This document shows positions 32,856 through 44,768 of a stretch of DNA of 64,000 nt, piece by piece (the first letter of the stretch is position 1; each line of letters begins with the position of its first letter). Under the pieces are notes generated by a model that saw nothing but the letters and a program-made list of their open reading frames with translations, was not told where the DNA came from and made no database searches. Source of the DNA: Lingula anatina (Eukaryota; Brachiopoda; Lingulata; Lingulida; Lingulidae); the NCBI RefSeq assembly GCF_001039355.2, contig NW_019776049.1:1-64000 (forward strand), written 5' to 3'. The translations under genes were made by a program, and so were the position numbers.

Positions 32856-33929
32856 GCTTAGTTTGGTTGTATATATCATGAAAAAATAACAGGCGGGAGT
32901 GCCTTTCAACATTTGAGATAAATGGCTTTTATCAACAGAAATGATTTCACAGATGTCAGAATGATTTACCTATACTTGCATTACCTGTCCACAATGTCTA
33001 TAATGAATAGGTTCATTGACTGATGCAGCAAGGCCCTGATAAATCGAGGGTTATTTGTGGACAGTTTTTCTTTCAAATTGATATAAATTTGCAAAAAATG
33101 ATATATAATAGACGATTCTTGAACCAAATATAACTTTGTCATGTGGTATATAAGGGTGAGGGATCAGGCAAAACCAAAACGCTGAAATGTTTTTAAATAA
33201 CATGGGTGTTTTTAAATACAGATTGTGTAAATGTCAATGTATATCTCTTCTGGTGACCTGCCTGAAAGTGCCAAATGATATTTTTATTTTACCTCATATT
33301 TACTTGAATGCTTTGTGTGGTAAAAATGCCAGTCAAATTTGAATGCTAACATAATTAGATTATTTTTACAAAATATACTTGGAAATTTGTTAAAAATTGT
33401 GTGATCAAAATTGTGGGTCACAAAAAAGTGGCACAGGAATGTTTTGTCAAAAGTTCTAAAAAGTACCTTGTTTGATATTTTCAGGCATTCCTCTATTGTT
33501 AAACTTGAACCTTTCCACGCCCATTTCTGTTTACATTGAAATACCTAAGATTAAAATTCAGGCCATGTTTTTTCAAATAAACTTCTTACAAAATATTACT
33601 GGAATTTTCAGTGGTAAAACTTTTAAATTTTAAGCTCAAAAAAGGTTAAGGACAAAAAAAAATTTTTTTCCAGACATTTATATTCTGATAATGCAAATGA
33701 AAGTGCTGATGTTATCATGAAGTTTAATTTTGATGGTGTCTAGAAGCCATATCACAAGATTTCACAAGTTCACATATCCTAAAACAAAATTCATTTTTAT
33801 TTTTTGGTAAATGGTATACATATAGAAATTGAATTGGCTTTCAAATTGGATAAATGCTGCCTTAACATACCGGATATCACGACTTTATGAAAACAAAAAA
33901 TAACACCTGAGTAACCACAGTCAGTCACT
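32856..33929. other. Intergenic spacer between IQGAP and CRTC
   Basis: About 1.1 kb of AT-rich sequence with homopolymer runs. No gene, repeat family or structured element was recognised. Confidence 0.5.
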
Positions 33930-34137
33930 TAATTCGCGCCACGCCCACTCTAGTACACATCCCAATTCTAGATCAGCACATGTTAATGTTTTGATACATT
34001 CACGCGGAAGTAGTTGCCGCCACCATGTGGGAAGTGGGAGAAATCACGTGGGACAAAATGGATGCCTCTGATTGGTCAATATGCTGGACCCCCTGCATCA
34101 TTTCAGAATCACAACAAGCTTGTCGTTTTCAGCCATC
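33930..34137 (+). promoter_or_regulatory. CRTC: Candidate CRTC promoter / 5' UTR
   Basis: Locally GC-richer than the surroundings. Visible motifs: GCCACGCCC (KLF/Sp-type) at 33938-33946, CGGAAGT (ETS) at 34005-34011, CACGTG E-box at 34045-34050, and inverted CCAAT (ATTGG) at 34071-34075. The start site cannot be placed. An ATG in a near-ideal Kozak context (GCCGCCACCATG) lies at 34025 in another frame and would be an upstream ORF if transcribed. Confidence 0.5.
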
Positions 34138-34248
34138 ATGGCGAATCCTCGTAAATTTAGCGAAAAGATTGCTTTACACAACCAAAAGCAAGCCGAGGAG
34201 ACGGCTGCCTTTGAAGCTATTATGAGAGAAGTTACTGGAGCAACTAGG
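34138..34248 (+). CDS. CRTC: CRTC exon 1, CREB-binding domain
   Basis: 111 nt from ATG, encoding [20 protein letters not shown] and [12 protein letters not shown]. Phase 0 end, GTAAGC donor. Nearly identical to vertebrate CRTC N-termini. Confidence 0.97.
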
Positions 34249-37200
34249 GTAAGCGTTAGAGTCACAGTGATATGCTGATAACAAATATTACAACGCCTAA
34301 TACTATCTATATCTGCTCTGCAGCATCATTTATCATTTTATTTTTATGTAAAAAACGTATTTAAAGGATGACAGTTACATGTTACCTGTTTCTTGTCATT
34401 TTACTTCAGGGGGTTGGAATAGTTCAAAAACAGCATCATTTACACATATCTCATCCTAATCTCGGAGCGTACAGGGGTGGATCTTTACCAAATGTAAACC
34501 AGCTAGCTGGTGGGAATTCCATAGATCTGCAGGTAGGTATTTCCACTTGTTCGGTGTCAGACAATCTCTTGAATTCAAAAGACTGGCAACCACCATTTAG
34601 GTTATATGTTCCCATGGTTTTTCATCCAGCTATATAATTCAGTATGTGTGCCTTGCAATTAATGGTAATAATTCTCCAAACTTTTAAGCACATATAAATG
34701 CCCTGGTTAGGTGAGCCTCATAAGTGTTTATGGGTCATTGATTAAGTCAGATGGCAGAAAATATATTGTTGAGTGTGATAGGTCTGACATCAGGGCTTGA
34801 GCATTTTCTTTTTTGCAGAATGTGTCATCTGCACAATTGATCCTGACTATTTACTGTGCACCATACGTTTGTAAATGAGATTTATCTTTTCCCAATTTTT
34901 TTTTTCGAATAAAACATTGTGATTTTAAAGGTTGGTTGATATCCTAAATAAGGACATTTAAAAAGTCAGACCATACACTTTATTTAAGTTTCATAAATGT
35001 TCTTGATTTGGGTTCAAGTATGCTTTTATACCTCTGATTATAAGCTATGCAGAGTCCTAAGCTGAAAGGAGCCCTGCTTACCACCAGACCATAAATAAGT
35101 GCAGATGATACAGATACATATATAATTACAGATGTACTTCAAAAACACTGTGCACATGGTTGCATTCCTTTTGCGATGATAAATAAACAGGTAGTTGCAA
35201 AAGAAAAAAGCTATATATTTTTTAACTTTTAACAGTAGTATTTAAAGATATTGCATTGAAGACACTGAAGTGCTTGAATCACACCATGTATCAGATAATG
35301 TTCCCATATCTTCAAAAATATCAAGAGATATGAGTTGACAAAAGTTGGAGATAATGGCATTACTGGTGTAATCAGCTTCATTTAGGAAATGGACAAGGAA
35401 GTATCTATTATTCTTTACACATGACAGGTACTTCATTAACAAAGTTATAGGTATATTTTATTTGCTAAGGGCAAAGTGTCTGCTTAGCACTGTTTGAATG
35501 GCTTTTGCAGACATGAAAGAATGTGGTGGTATATTTCACTACAAAAAGAGATTGTTTTATTACATCTAAAGAATAATGCACATTACTGGTTTGAATTTTC
35601 ACACCTGTCAAATTTTTGTGAAGGAATTTGTTTGTTAGTTTATCCCATGGAAAAAGAAATCTCTTATCTCTGGAATATTATTTTGTATAAAAAAATGATG
35701 TTATGTTAATCTGTTTAATCTTGTCCCATCTGATAAAAGAGCCATTCTTATATTGTTTAGGAATATTTATAAAAATTCTATTAATATACACTGGAAGATT
35801 TATATTGTAGATTTATTTGTATTATGTGATCCCCATGGATTGAAATATTCATAATTATCTTAAAAGTTCACTCAGATATAGTGCTTTGAATGAATAGTCC
35901 TATGTTGACACATGAAATGTAAGTATCAGAGCTCTGATCATGGTCCTTCCTGGAGTACATTTGGGTGAATGAATTGCCCCATAACATATACTTTTTGGGA
36001 GAATAAAATTTCAAAAATGGTTAATTCGAAAAAAAGTCCTTCCTTGTAATCATTTCCTTGATAATAACCTTAGAGCATAGTCAGAACATGATCCGCAGAC
36101 TAACTGATCTGCCGACTGAAAATGGCCGACCCCACCAAAAGCAGCGGAGCTTAATCCCCTGATGGTCTCCTCTCCTCCACAAGCCCTATTAAAGGGATTC
36201 AATCTTGGCTCCAAGGTTTAATTGCAAGGGCCCTGCAGCAACGGCTCATTGGGAGGTGGGGAGGCCATCAGAGGAGTAGTCAGCGCTACTTTTAAGTGGG
36301 TCGGCCAATCTGTTATTCCACAGATGAACTTGCTCTGAATGCCCTCTTATAGTGGTTGTCTCAGGGACATACCTGATATTAAATGTGTTAAGTGGCAATT
36401 AAGCCTGTTAATCAGTGATGTTTTTTTAAGGTTGCCTTCGAAATTGTATGTTGACAGTGCAAAAGCAATAGGAAAAGGAGTCACTAGACATGCAGCCAAG
36501 TTATATTGTTACTTTATAGATTCAATATCCCATACATGACAAAATGATACAAGGAAATTGACAAAAGTAAAACCTCACAGTTGGCCATTATTTTATTAGA
36601 TCTTTCTTCATGTTATTTTATCTATAAACAAAAGCAAATATTCTCCTGTAATATACTGCTCCATATCAGGATAATTGACTGAAGAGGCTTCATAAGAAGT
36701 CATCTGTCTGTCATATATAAAGATGGACATGATGCAGTGTCAGCTTTCAAAATCTGGCACCTTGTTCAGAGTACTACATGTCAGCTCATTGTACACCTCC
36801 TTATAGTTTACTTTGTCATTAAAAAAAAAACGGAGTGAACATGAACATGCCAACTGGACAACCTAAAAGAGAGGCTAGTGGTGGAGGGCTCATTTATTCA
36901 GTGTTGCATTGTTCTAGTCTGTTAGACCCCATTTCCAGAGATTAGATCGATCTACTTTAGATCGACCTAACTCCCTGGGGGTTCACCCTAAATAGCTGTC
37001 AGCAGAGTGGACACGGAAGTTAATTACCCCCTTACAGCTTGTAGTAGGCGGGACGGACATTTTAGCCGGATTATCTGACAGTAATCTAGTGAGACTCCCC
37101 GCGGGGATAGATCGATCTAAAAGTTCTGGGAATACAGCCTTACACTAGTGAATTAACCTAAAAAAAATCCTTAAACTGTATGAAGTGTGAAATGTCAGAA

Positions 37201-40200
37201 ATCTGAAGATGAGGATAGGGAGCAAGTGAGACGCTGTTTTTGATGCAGTTGGTATAATTGCTTGGGATTTTCCTGCAAATATTTTTCTTTTCTGGAGTAG
37301 ACGGTGACAGCAGAGCCTTTCAAAACTGGGGTTTTTAATGGAAAACCAACATGAAAGATATTTTTCATGTTTCTCAGGGTCATTATGGAAGCTACAGATG
37401 ATTATTTGATTTACAGACTTGCCATTCATAAAACTTGTCATATAATACAGATATTGCTGTTATAAATGACCAGATGAACTGTAATTTAATGCTTCATTAA
37501 ACAGTTATTGACTGAAACATTGCAGCCATTCAGACGGCAGGATGATGTATAGCGATGACATAAGTTTTTACATAATATCGTGTGTTGCAATATTAATACT
37601 ATTCAAGGAGAATTTTGACTATCAGTCTTCGGTAAAAAATTATTAATGAGCCGCGTGTACAGTTTTTTAAAAAAGGTATTACAGAATGTTTGGGCAATTC
37701 AGGTTTTGTTAAGTACTGGTGATTAGTTATTATTGCAATAAGGTTCAAGAAGTTTGTAATATGAATGTTCAGACTAAGTACAGAGCATTGATGAATAGAT
37801 TGTTTTACCTGTGTAGTGCTGTTGTACCTTTTTTTATCAGTGATATAGTACAGCTGCACTCAAATAGAATATTAATTCTAAGGTGAAATAGGTTTTTGCT
37901 GTCACTGAAAGGACAGAAAGTATGTAGTGTTACCTAAACGTAGTCACCAGAGCAGCTTGAGGTGCCAAGCACACGAAATAAATCACGAATGTTTCTTTCC
38001 AACTCTCTATATTGTGTCTATGACAACAGGTTGTGGTTGTAAAAGGTTTGTAGTTTGCCACAATGTCGGAGGCAGGGACGTCAGCACAGCATGGAGCTCT
38101 TAGCATTTCTTCTACGGCTGCTGTGTACATTTGAGTCAGGTTAATGATTAGGCTCTCAAGCAGTGTATACTGATGTACTTACTAGTGGTTGGCCTGCGCA
38201 CATGGGAAAATCTTAATATGTATCAAGTCAGTGTTTGATGTGATTGCTCTTCCCTTTGGAGACCTTCTTGTTGGCAGTTGTCAAATTCTAACATGAATTA
38301 AGCGTTCCATTTTCAAGATCAGCTACCATGCTTGTTGTCAGTGGAAATGTGCTGCGTCATGTAAACTATATCATCAGGAAGACTGAAACTGAACCTGGAG
38401 AGATAAAGTCTGGTGCTGAGTTTATGTAAAAATTTTACATATATCCTGTTGTTTCATTTATTTATTTATTTATTTTTTGTTCTTTTGTCAAGGTCCCTGA
38501 TGTCAGAATTTGAAGATTGTAATGGATTTAGCTGGCACTATACCAAACTCATTTATTGGTATTATATCCTGTGCACTTGCATATAACTATGTACAATATG
38601 TGCTGCACTGAGAAGGAGAGTCAGTTTTGTTTTTTATGAGGCCAGTTTTAACAATTATTTGAATCTTATATACAGTAACTGTGTTAAGACATTACAAGAA
38701 GTTAATAGCCCAGGGCAAGTCAGTTGATGCAAATTCAAGGTCCTAGAAAGGAGATCAAGTGCATTTTTCGTTTGATGTGATATGGCAAAAAGAACAAAGT
38801 TAATGTTAGAACTTGCTCTTCCATTACAGTCATGTCAAGTGTGGTTCACATGAAGGCTAATCGATAGTGTCAAATGGTTTCTATTTTTCATTGATAAAAA
38901 GGCAAATGATCTCATTTGATTTCTCTGATCATGTTTTGTGTGAATTTTTTGTGTGAAGTTGTTTATTGTTTTCTGTAAAGCGACACACATTTGGGAAGTA
39001 AAACCCAACTAGAATATAATATGCAGTCCTTTAAGCTATACATGTTTACATGTATTTATCAGACCACCTGCTATTTCAGTACTTGGGTTCTTGACAGTTT
39101 CAAGAGATCATTATGCCTTTTCAGATATAACCACATGCTTAAAACACATTCTAAAAGGTGGTTTTAAAATACAGATAAAACCAGTGGAATGAATGGTTAT
39201 ACTAACAAAATAATATTAATAATACATTGGCAAATAGATAAGACAGCTAAAAATAGCCCAGTCCAGTAGATTAAGGGATTATTCTTGGTTGTAATGTTCT
39301 ATAAATATCCATTGAACCAATGTGTCTGACTGATTCATTTCACACACCGGTTGACCATTTTCATGGAATATACAACCCAATATTGGACATTCTTAATATT
39401 TTTGTAACACGAGACTTGTATAGGGATATAAGAAACATTGTCCCCTTCCAATTCCACACACTTGTTCTGTCAACCTGCTCTGTAGACATCAATTTCCTGG
39501 GTCCTGTAACCAGCCCTCCACAATTCCTCCTCCTCAAATTTCTGTACCCAAAGGTGTTTTTTTTTCAGCCTGGGAAAGAGGTAGTTAGAATGTTAATGAG
39601 GCTATACTAGTATCTGGAAAATAGGGTAGGTGAGGGAAGAGCCACGCCCACACATATCTTCTACCATAACTATGCTGGCATGGACTGGTGCATTGTCCTT
39701 TTTTTTTTGGGGGGGGGGGGGTATGTCTTTTCCACTATGCTTTGTAAGTTTATAATTGAAGCCTGCCAGCAATAAGAACCTACATGTAATCAGTAGCTAT
39801 ACATAAAACATTATCAAAGCCACAGAAATGAAGGTTATATTGTTACCTTTATTATTTATTGATGTAGATAAAATTGATGTAGGTAAAATCCAAGTTCAGT
39901 TAGGTTGTGCAGTATGGGCCATGGCAAATCTGTGTATTGAAAAGGGATTTAATGTGAAAATTTATCAGGAAAACGTTGGATAACATCTGCTATAATTCAC
40001 ATGCTTGAAATAAGATTTATCAAAATCTGTTTTATTCATTTTCAACAGCCAAAGCTAACTTTCAGTAATCTTATTTGTCAACAATGATTTCCAATAATAT
40101 ATAGACCATAATTCTATTCAAATAACAACCTGGAAATTCTCAAGGAATATATACCCTAAGAGATAAAGTATACTTAAGGGAATGGTACGCTATTATTCTG

Positions 40201-40908
40201 AATCCTCACTGACAGTACTGTTAGTGAGTGTTTGAGTAGCTTTTTTTTTTTTTTTTTTTTTTTTTTGTTAATGGCTTCAGTGGTATTGTGTCAGCTATTG
40301 TGTTTTGAGATTTGGAATAAAATGCCCAGATTCCCAGCATAAAGTTTCTTAAACCTATCAAATATTAAGTGTATTCTTATTGCTGATGCCACCAGACCCA
40401 GCACACTGCAGTAGAACCACAAATATTAACAGTAGAAATGTTTAAAAACAAAAAAAAAAGAAGTATCTGGTTCTCTGCATTGATCATTAAAGGCATCAAC
40501 AGTATATTTTGTCTTGTATTTTGCTACTGAAGCATGAATAAGTATGTTCCAAAAGTAAACCTATCACTTCAGTGTTAGTTGTTTTGCGCTGTATGTGTGT
40601 TTGATTTGGTTTACAAATGTGACCTACTTCTCAGTTTTCAGGTCATAAATCTTACAAATTTTCCTTGCAACAGAGCAGGATTCTTTAAGGCTTCCAATAT
40701 TTTGGAAATTAAAAAAGGATAAATTTATGTAGAGGATATGTTGCTCCACGTCATTTACTTCAGGTGCCATATAATATCATTATTCTTACTCAGCATGATA
40801 CATTGATATATTGGAATGTCACTGATCTCACTGATCTCATTTATTTAACTTTTTTGTTTAGATGTAGATGTATCTGTTTTCCAATTGTTTTGAGTGATGC
40901 AGCACAAT

Positions 40909-40961
<53 letters not shown>

Positions 40962-43900
40962 TCAAACAAAGATAATTGTTTAAAGAAACAGTGCCTGCTC
41001 TATACAGGATGACTGATGAGAGTACAGGAGTCCCTGTTCAGCTTGATTTCACTTGTGGTCAGTCGAACACTTCCTTGTTTTTTAATAGCCTCTGCTTCAT
41101 GGCAGTCATTACTAACATCCTGTGCTGGATGGCATAGACCTTGGTTACCTTGATTAAGCTAATTCAGCGTGGTTATCTTGCCTTTGCTCTCTGAGAAACC
41201 ATTATGAAACAGTTGATATTTTTTATCAATATCACTATGTTTGCTAACCTGAGTATGTGGCAGTTTGCTTGGAACCAGGTTGCCATAGATACTAATTCAT
41301 GATCTGATTATGAGATTGTTTTTCTCTTTTGTTGATATAAAGATCTGTTTCAATCTCTCTTCCTCTTTCATCCCCTCTCTTCAATAAGTTTAACTTTTCA
41401 ATAGGATAGTTTAAAATGTATTGGAAGTGAAAGCTGAAAGTGAAGAGTGGTCAGTATAAAAAAGTCAGTTGCATCCATGATCTTGTCTGTCATTCAGCTT
41501 TGTCTCCTTGTACGTTGTTTAACCAGTGCTTGTAGGGAATTGAATTTGATTTAATATGTGACTAATATTAACACTGAAGTTGTTATATCTTTTCTTCTAG
41601 AGTGCTCTCCACAGCCTGGATGAAATGAAACATGGACGACAAACAATTGTGGACCGACTGCACAATAGGAGCAGATCGCGAGAATTAGCCATGCATAGGA
41701 GAACTTTTCCTAGAGTATCCTTTACTAGAAGGCAAAAGTACATTTAACCCAAGAGTACTGAAGCTGTTTTCAAAAGACCCGTCTGCATCCAATATTTCAC
41801 AAGTTTTGAAAATATTTATGAATTTACCCTATTACAATTGACAAATTTTGCGCAGGTGCCAAGCATTTCTTCCACAGGTTATGGTTTTTCCATCTGAAAA
41901 ATGTTGAAAAATACATGTTTTATATGAAATATTCCTGTATTTATCTATTATTTAGACATTTATTTTCTAATTGGTCTGAAGCCTTTACCACCTCAGTGTA
42001 AAGTACCCTCTGGCTTTTCAGAAACATGGACCCTTTCCTTATGCTCCTTTCTTCCACATTGTTGGTAAAACCAAAACATTTTTCGAAGATGGTCAGTAAA
42101 GAAATGATCTTTTGTAAGTAACACGTATAAAATGTGTAGCCCTTGGCATCTGTACAACACCCTTGAGTACCAAAGCCAATACAATATCTTTCATTATAAC
42201 AATATGACATACATTTTGATATCAAATTACACTCCTGATGTGCCACATTCTCACNTGGCACTATACCAAACTCATTTATTGGTATTATATCCTGTGCACT
42301 TGCATATAACTATGTACAATATGTGCTGCACTGAGAAGGAGAGTCAGTTTTGTTTTTTATGAGGCCAGTTTTAACAATTATTTGAATCTTATATACAGTA
42401 ACTGTGTTAAGACATTACAAGAAGTTAATAGCCCAGGGCAAGTCAGTTGATGCAAATTCAAGGTCCTAGAAAGGAGATCAAGTGCATTTTTCGTTTGATG
42501 TGATATGGCAAAAAGAACAAAGTTAATGTTAGAACTTGCTCTTCCATTACAGTCATGTCAAGTGTGGTTCACATGAAGGCTAATCGATAGTGTCAAATGG
42601 TTTCTATTTTTCATTGATAAAAAGGCAAATGATCTCATTTGATTTCTCTGATCATGTTTTGTGTGAATTTTTTGTGTGATTTTGTTTATTGTTTTTTTTG
42701 TAAAGCGACACACACTTGGGAAGTAAAACCCAACTAGAATATAATATGCAGTCCTTTAAGCTATACATGTTAACATGTATTTATCAGACCACCTGCTATT
42801 TCAGTACTTGGGTTCTTGACAGTTTCAAGAGATCATAATGCCTTTTCAGATATAACCACATGCTCAAAACACATTCTAAAAGGTGGTTTTAAAATACAGA
42901 TAAAACCAGAGGAATGAATGGTTACACTAACAAAATAATATTATTAATACATTGGCAAATAGATAAGACAGCTAAAAATAGCCCAGTCCAGTAGATTAAG
43001 GGATTATTCTTGGTTGTAATGTTCTATAAATATCCATTGAACCAATGTGTCTGACTGATGAATTTCACACACCGGTTGACCATTTCCATGGAATATACAA
43101 CCCAATATTGGACATTCTTAATATTTTTGGAGCATGGGGCTTACATGGGGATATCAAAAGGGTTTGAGCCTGACACCAAAAGGACAAAATATTTTGTTTT
43201 TATTTTGGAATGATTTTCAACATGGTCCCCTTCCAATGCATTCCACACACTTGTTCTGTCAAGTTTGCCAGTCACTGATACCTGCTCTGTAGACATCAAC
43301 TTCCTGGGTCCTGCTCTGTAGACATCAACATCCTGGGTCCTGTAACCAGCCCTCCACATTTCCTCCTCCCCCTCAAATCTCTGTACCCAAAGGTGTTTTT
43401 TTCATGCTGGGAAAGAGGAAGTTAGTATGTTAATGAGGCTATACTAGTATCTGGAAAATAGGGTAGGTGAGGGAAGAGCCACGAACACATATATCTTCTA
43501 CCATAACTCTGCGGGCGTAGACTGGTGCATTGTCCTTTTTTTTTTTTGGGGGGGGGGGTATGTCTTTTCCACTATGCTTTGTAAGTTTATAATTGTAGCC
43601 TGCCAGCAATAAGAACCTACATGTAATCAGTAGTTTTACATAAAACATTATCAAAGCCACAGAAATGAAGGTTATATTGTTACCTTTATTATTTATTGAT
43701 GTAGATAAAATTGATGTAGGTAAAATCCAAGTTCACTTAGGTTGTGCAGTATGGGCCATGGCAAATCTGTGTATTGAAAAGGGATTTAATGTGAAAATTT
43801 ATCAGGAAAACATTTGATAACATCTGCTATAATTCACATGCTTTAAAGAAGATTTATCAAAATCTGTTTTATTCATTTTTACCAGCCAAAGCTTACTTTC

Positions 43901-44724
43901 TGTAATCTTATTTGTCAACAATGATTTCCAATAATATATAGACCATAATTCTATTCAAATAACAACCTGGAAATTCTCAATGAATATATACCCTAGGAGA
44001 TAAAGTATACTTAAGGGAATGGTACGCTATTATTCTGAATCCTCACTGACAGTACTGTTAGTGAGTGTTTGAGTAGCTTGGCCATGATGTAAGGTGTTTT
44101 TTTTTTGGTTAATGGCTTCAGTGGTATTGTGTCAGCTATTGTGTTTTGAGATTTGGAATAAAATGCCCAGATTCCCAAGTTTCTTAAACCTATCAAATAT
44201 TAAGTGTATTCTTATTGCTGATGCCACCAGACCCAGCACACTGCAGTAGAACCACAAATATTAACAGAGGAAATGTTTAAAAAAAGAAGTATCTGGTTCT
44301 CTGCATTGATCATTAAAGGCATCAACAGTATATTTTGTCTTGTATTTTGCTACTGAAGCATGAATAAGTATGTTACAAAAGTAAACCTATCACTTCAGTG
44401 TTAGTTGTTTTGCGCTGTATGTGTGTTTGATTTGGTTTACAAATGTGACCTACTTCTCAGTTTTCAGGTCATAAATCTTACAAATTTTCCTTGCAACAGA
44501 GCAGGATTCTTAAAGGCTTCCAATATTTTGGAAATTAAAAAAGGATAAATTTATGTAGAGGATATGTTGCTCCACGTCATTACTTCAGGTGCCATATAAT
44601 ATCATTATTCTTACTCAGCATGATACATTGATATATTGGAATGTCACTGATCTCATTTATTAAACTTTTTTTTTTAGATTTAGATGTATCTGTTTTCAAA
44701 TTGTTTTGAGTGATGCAGCACAAT

Positions 44725-44768
<44 letters not shown>

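Larger units (their letters stand above)
34533..41600 (+). other. CRTC intron 2 (about 7 kb)
   Basis: No exon recognised. Contains the inverted-repeat elements at 36123-36307 and 36929-37137, a (TTA)n array at 40911-40961, and the first copy of a contig-overlap duplication from 38533. The rest is AT-rich sequence without a recognisable feature. Confidence 0.6.

Noticed and set aside
39558-39569. 12-nt microexon candidate after TTTTTTTCAG in CRTC intron 2
   Set aside because: In the other haplotype copy (about 43400) the acceptor reads TTTTTTCATG, losing the AG, and the donor GT is also lost.
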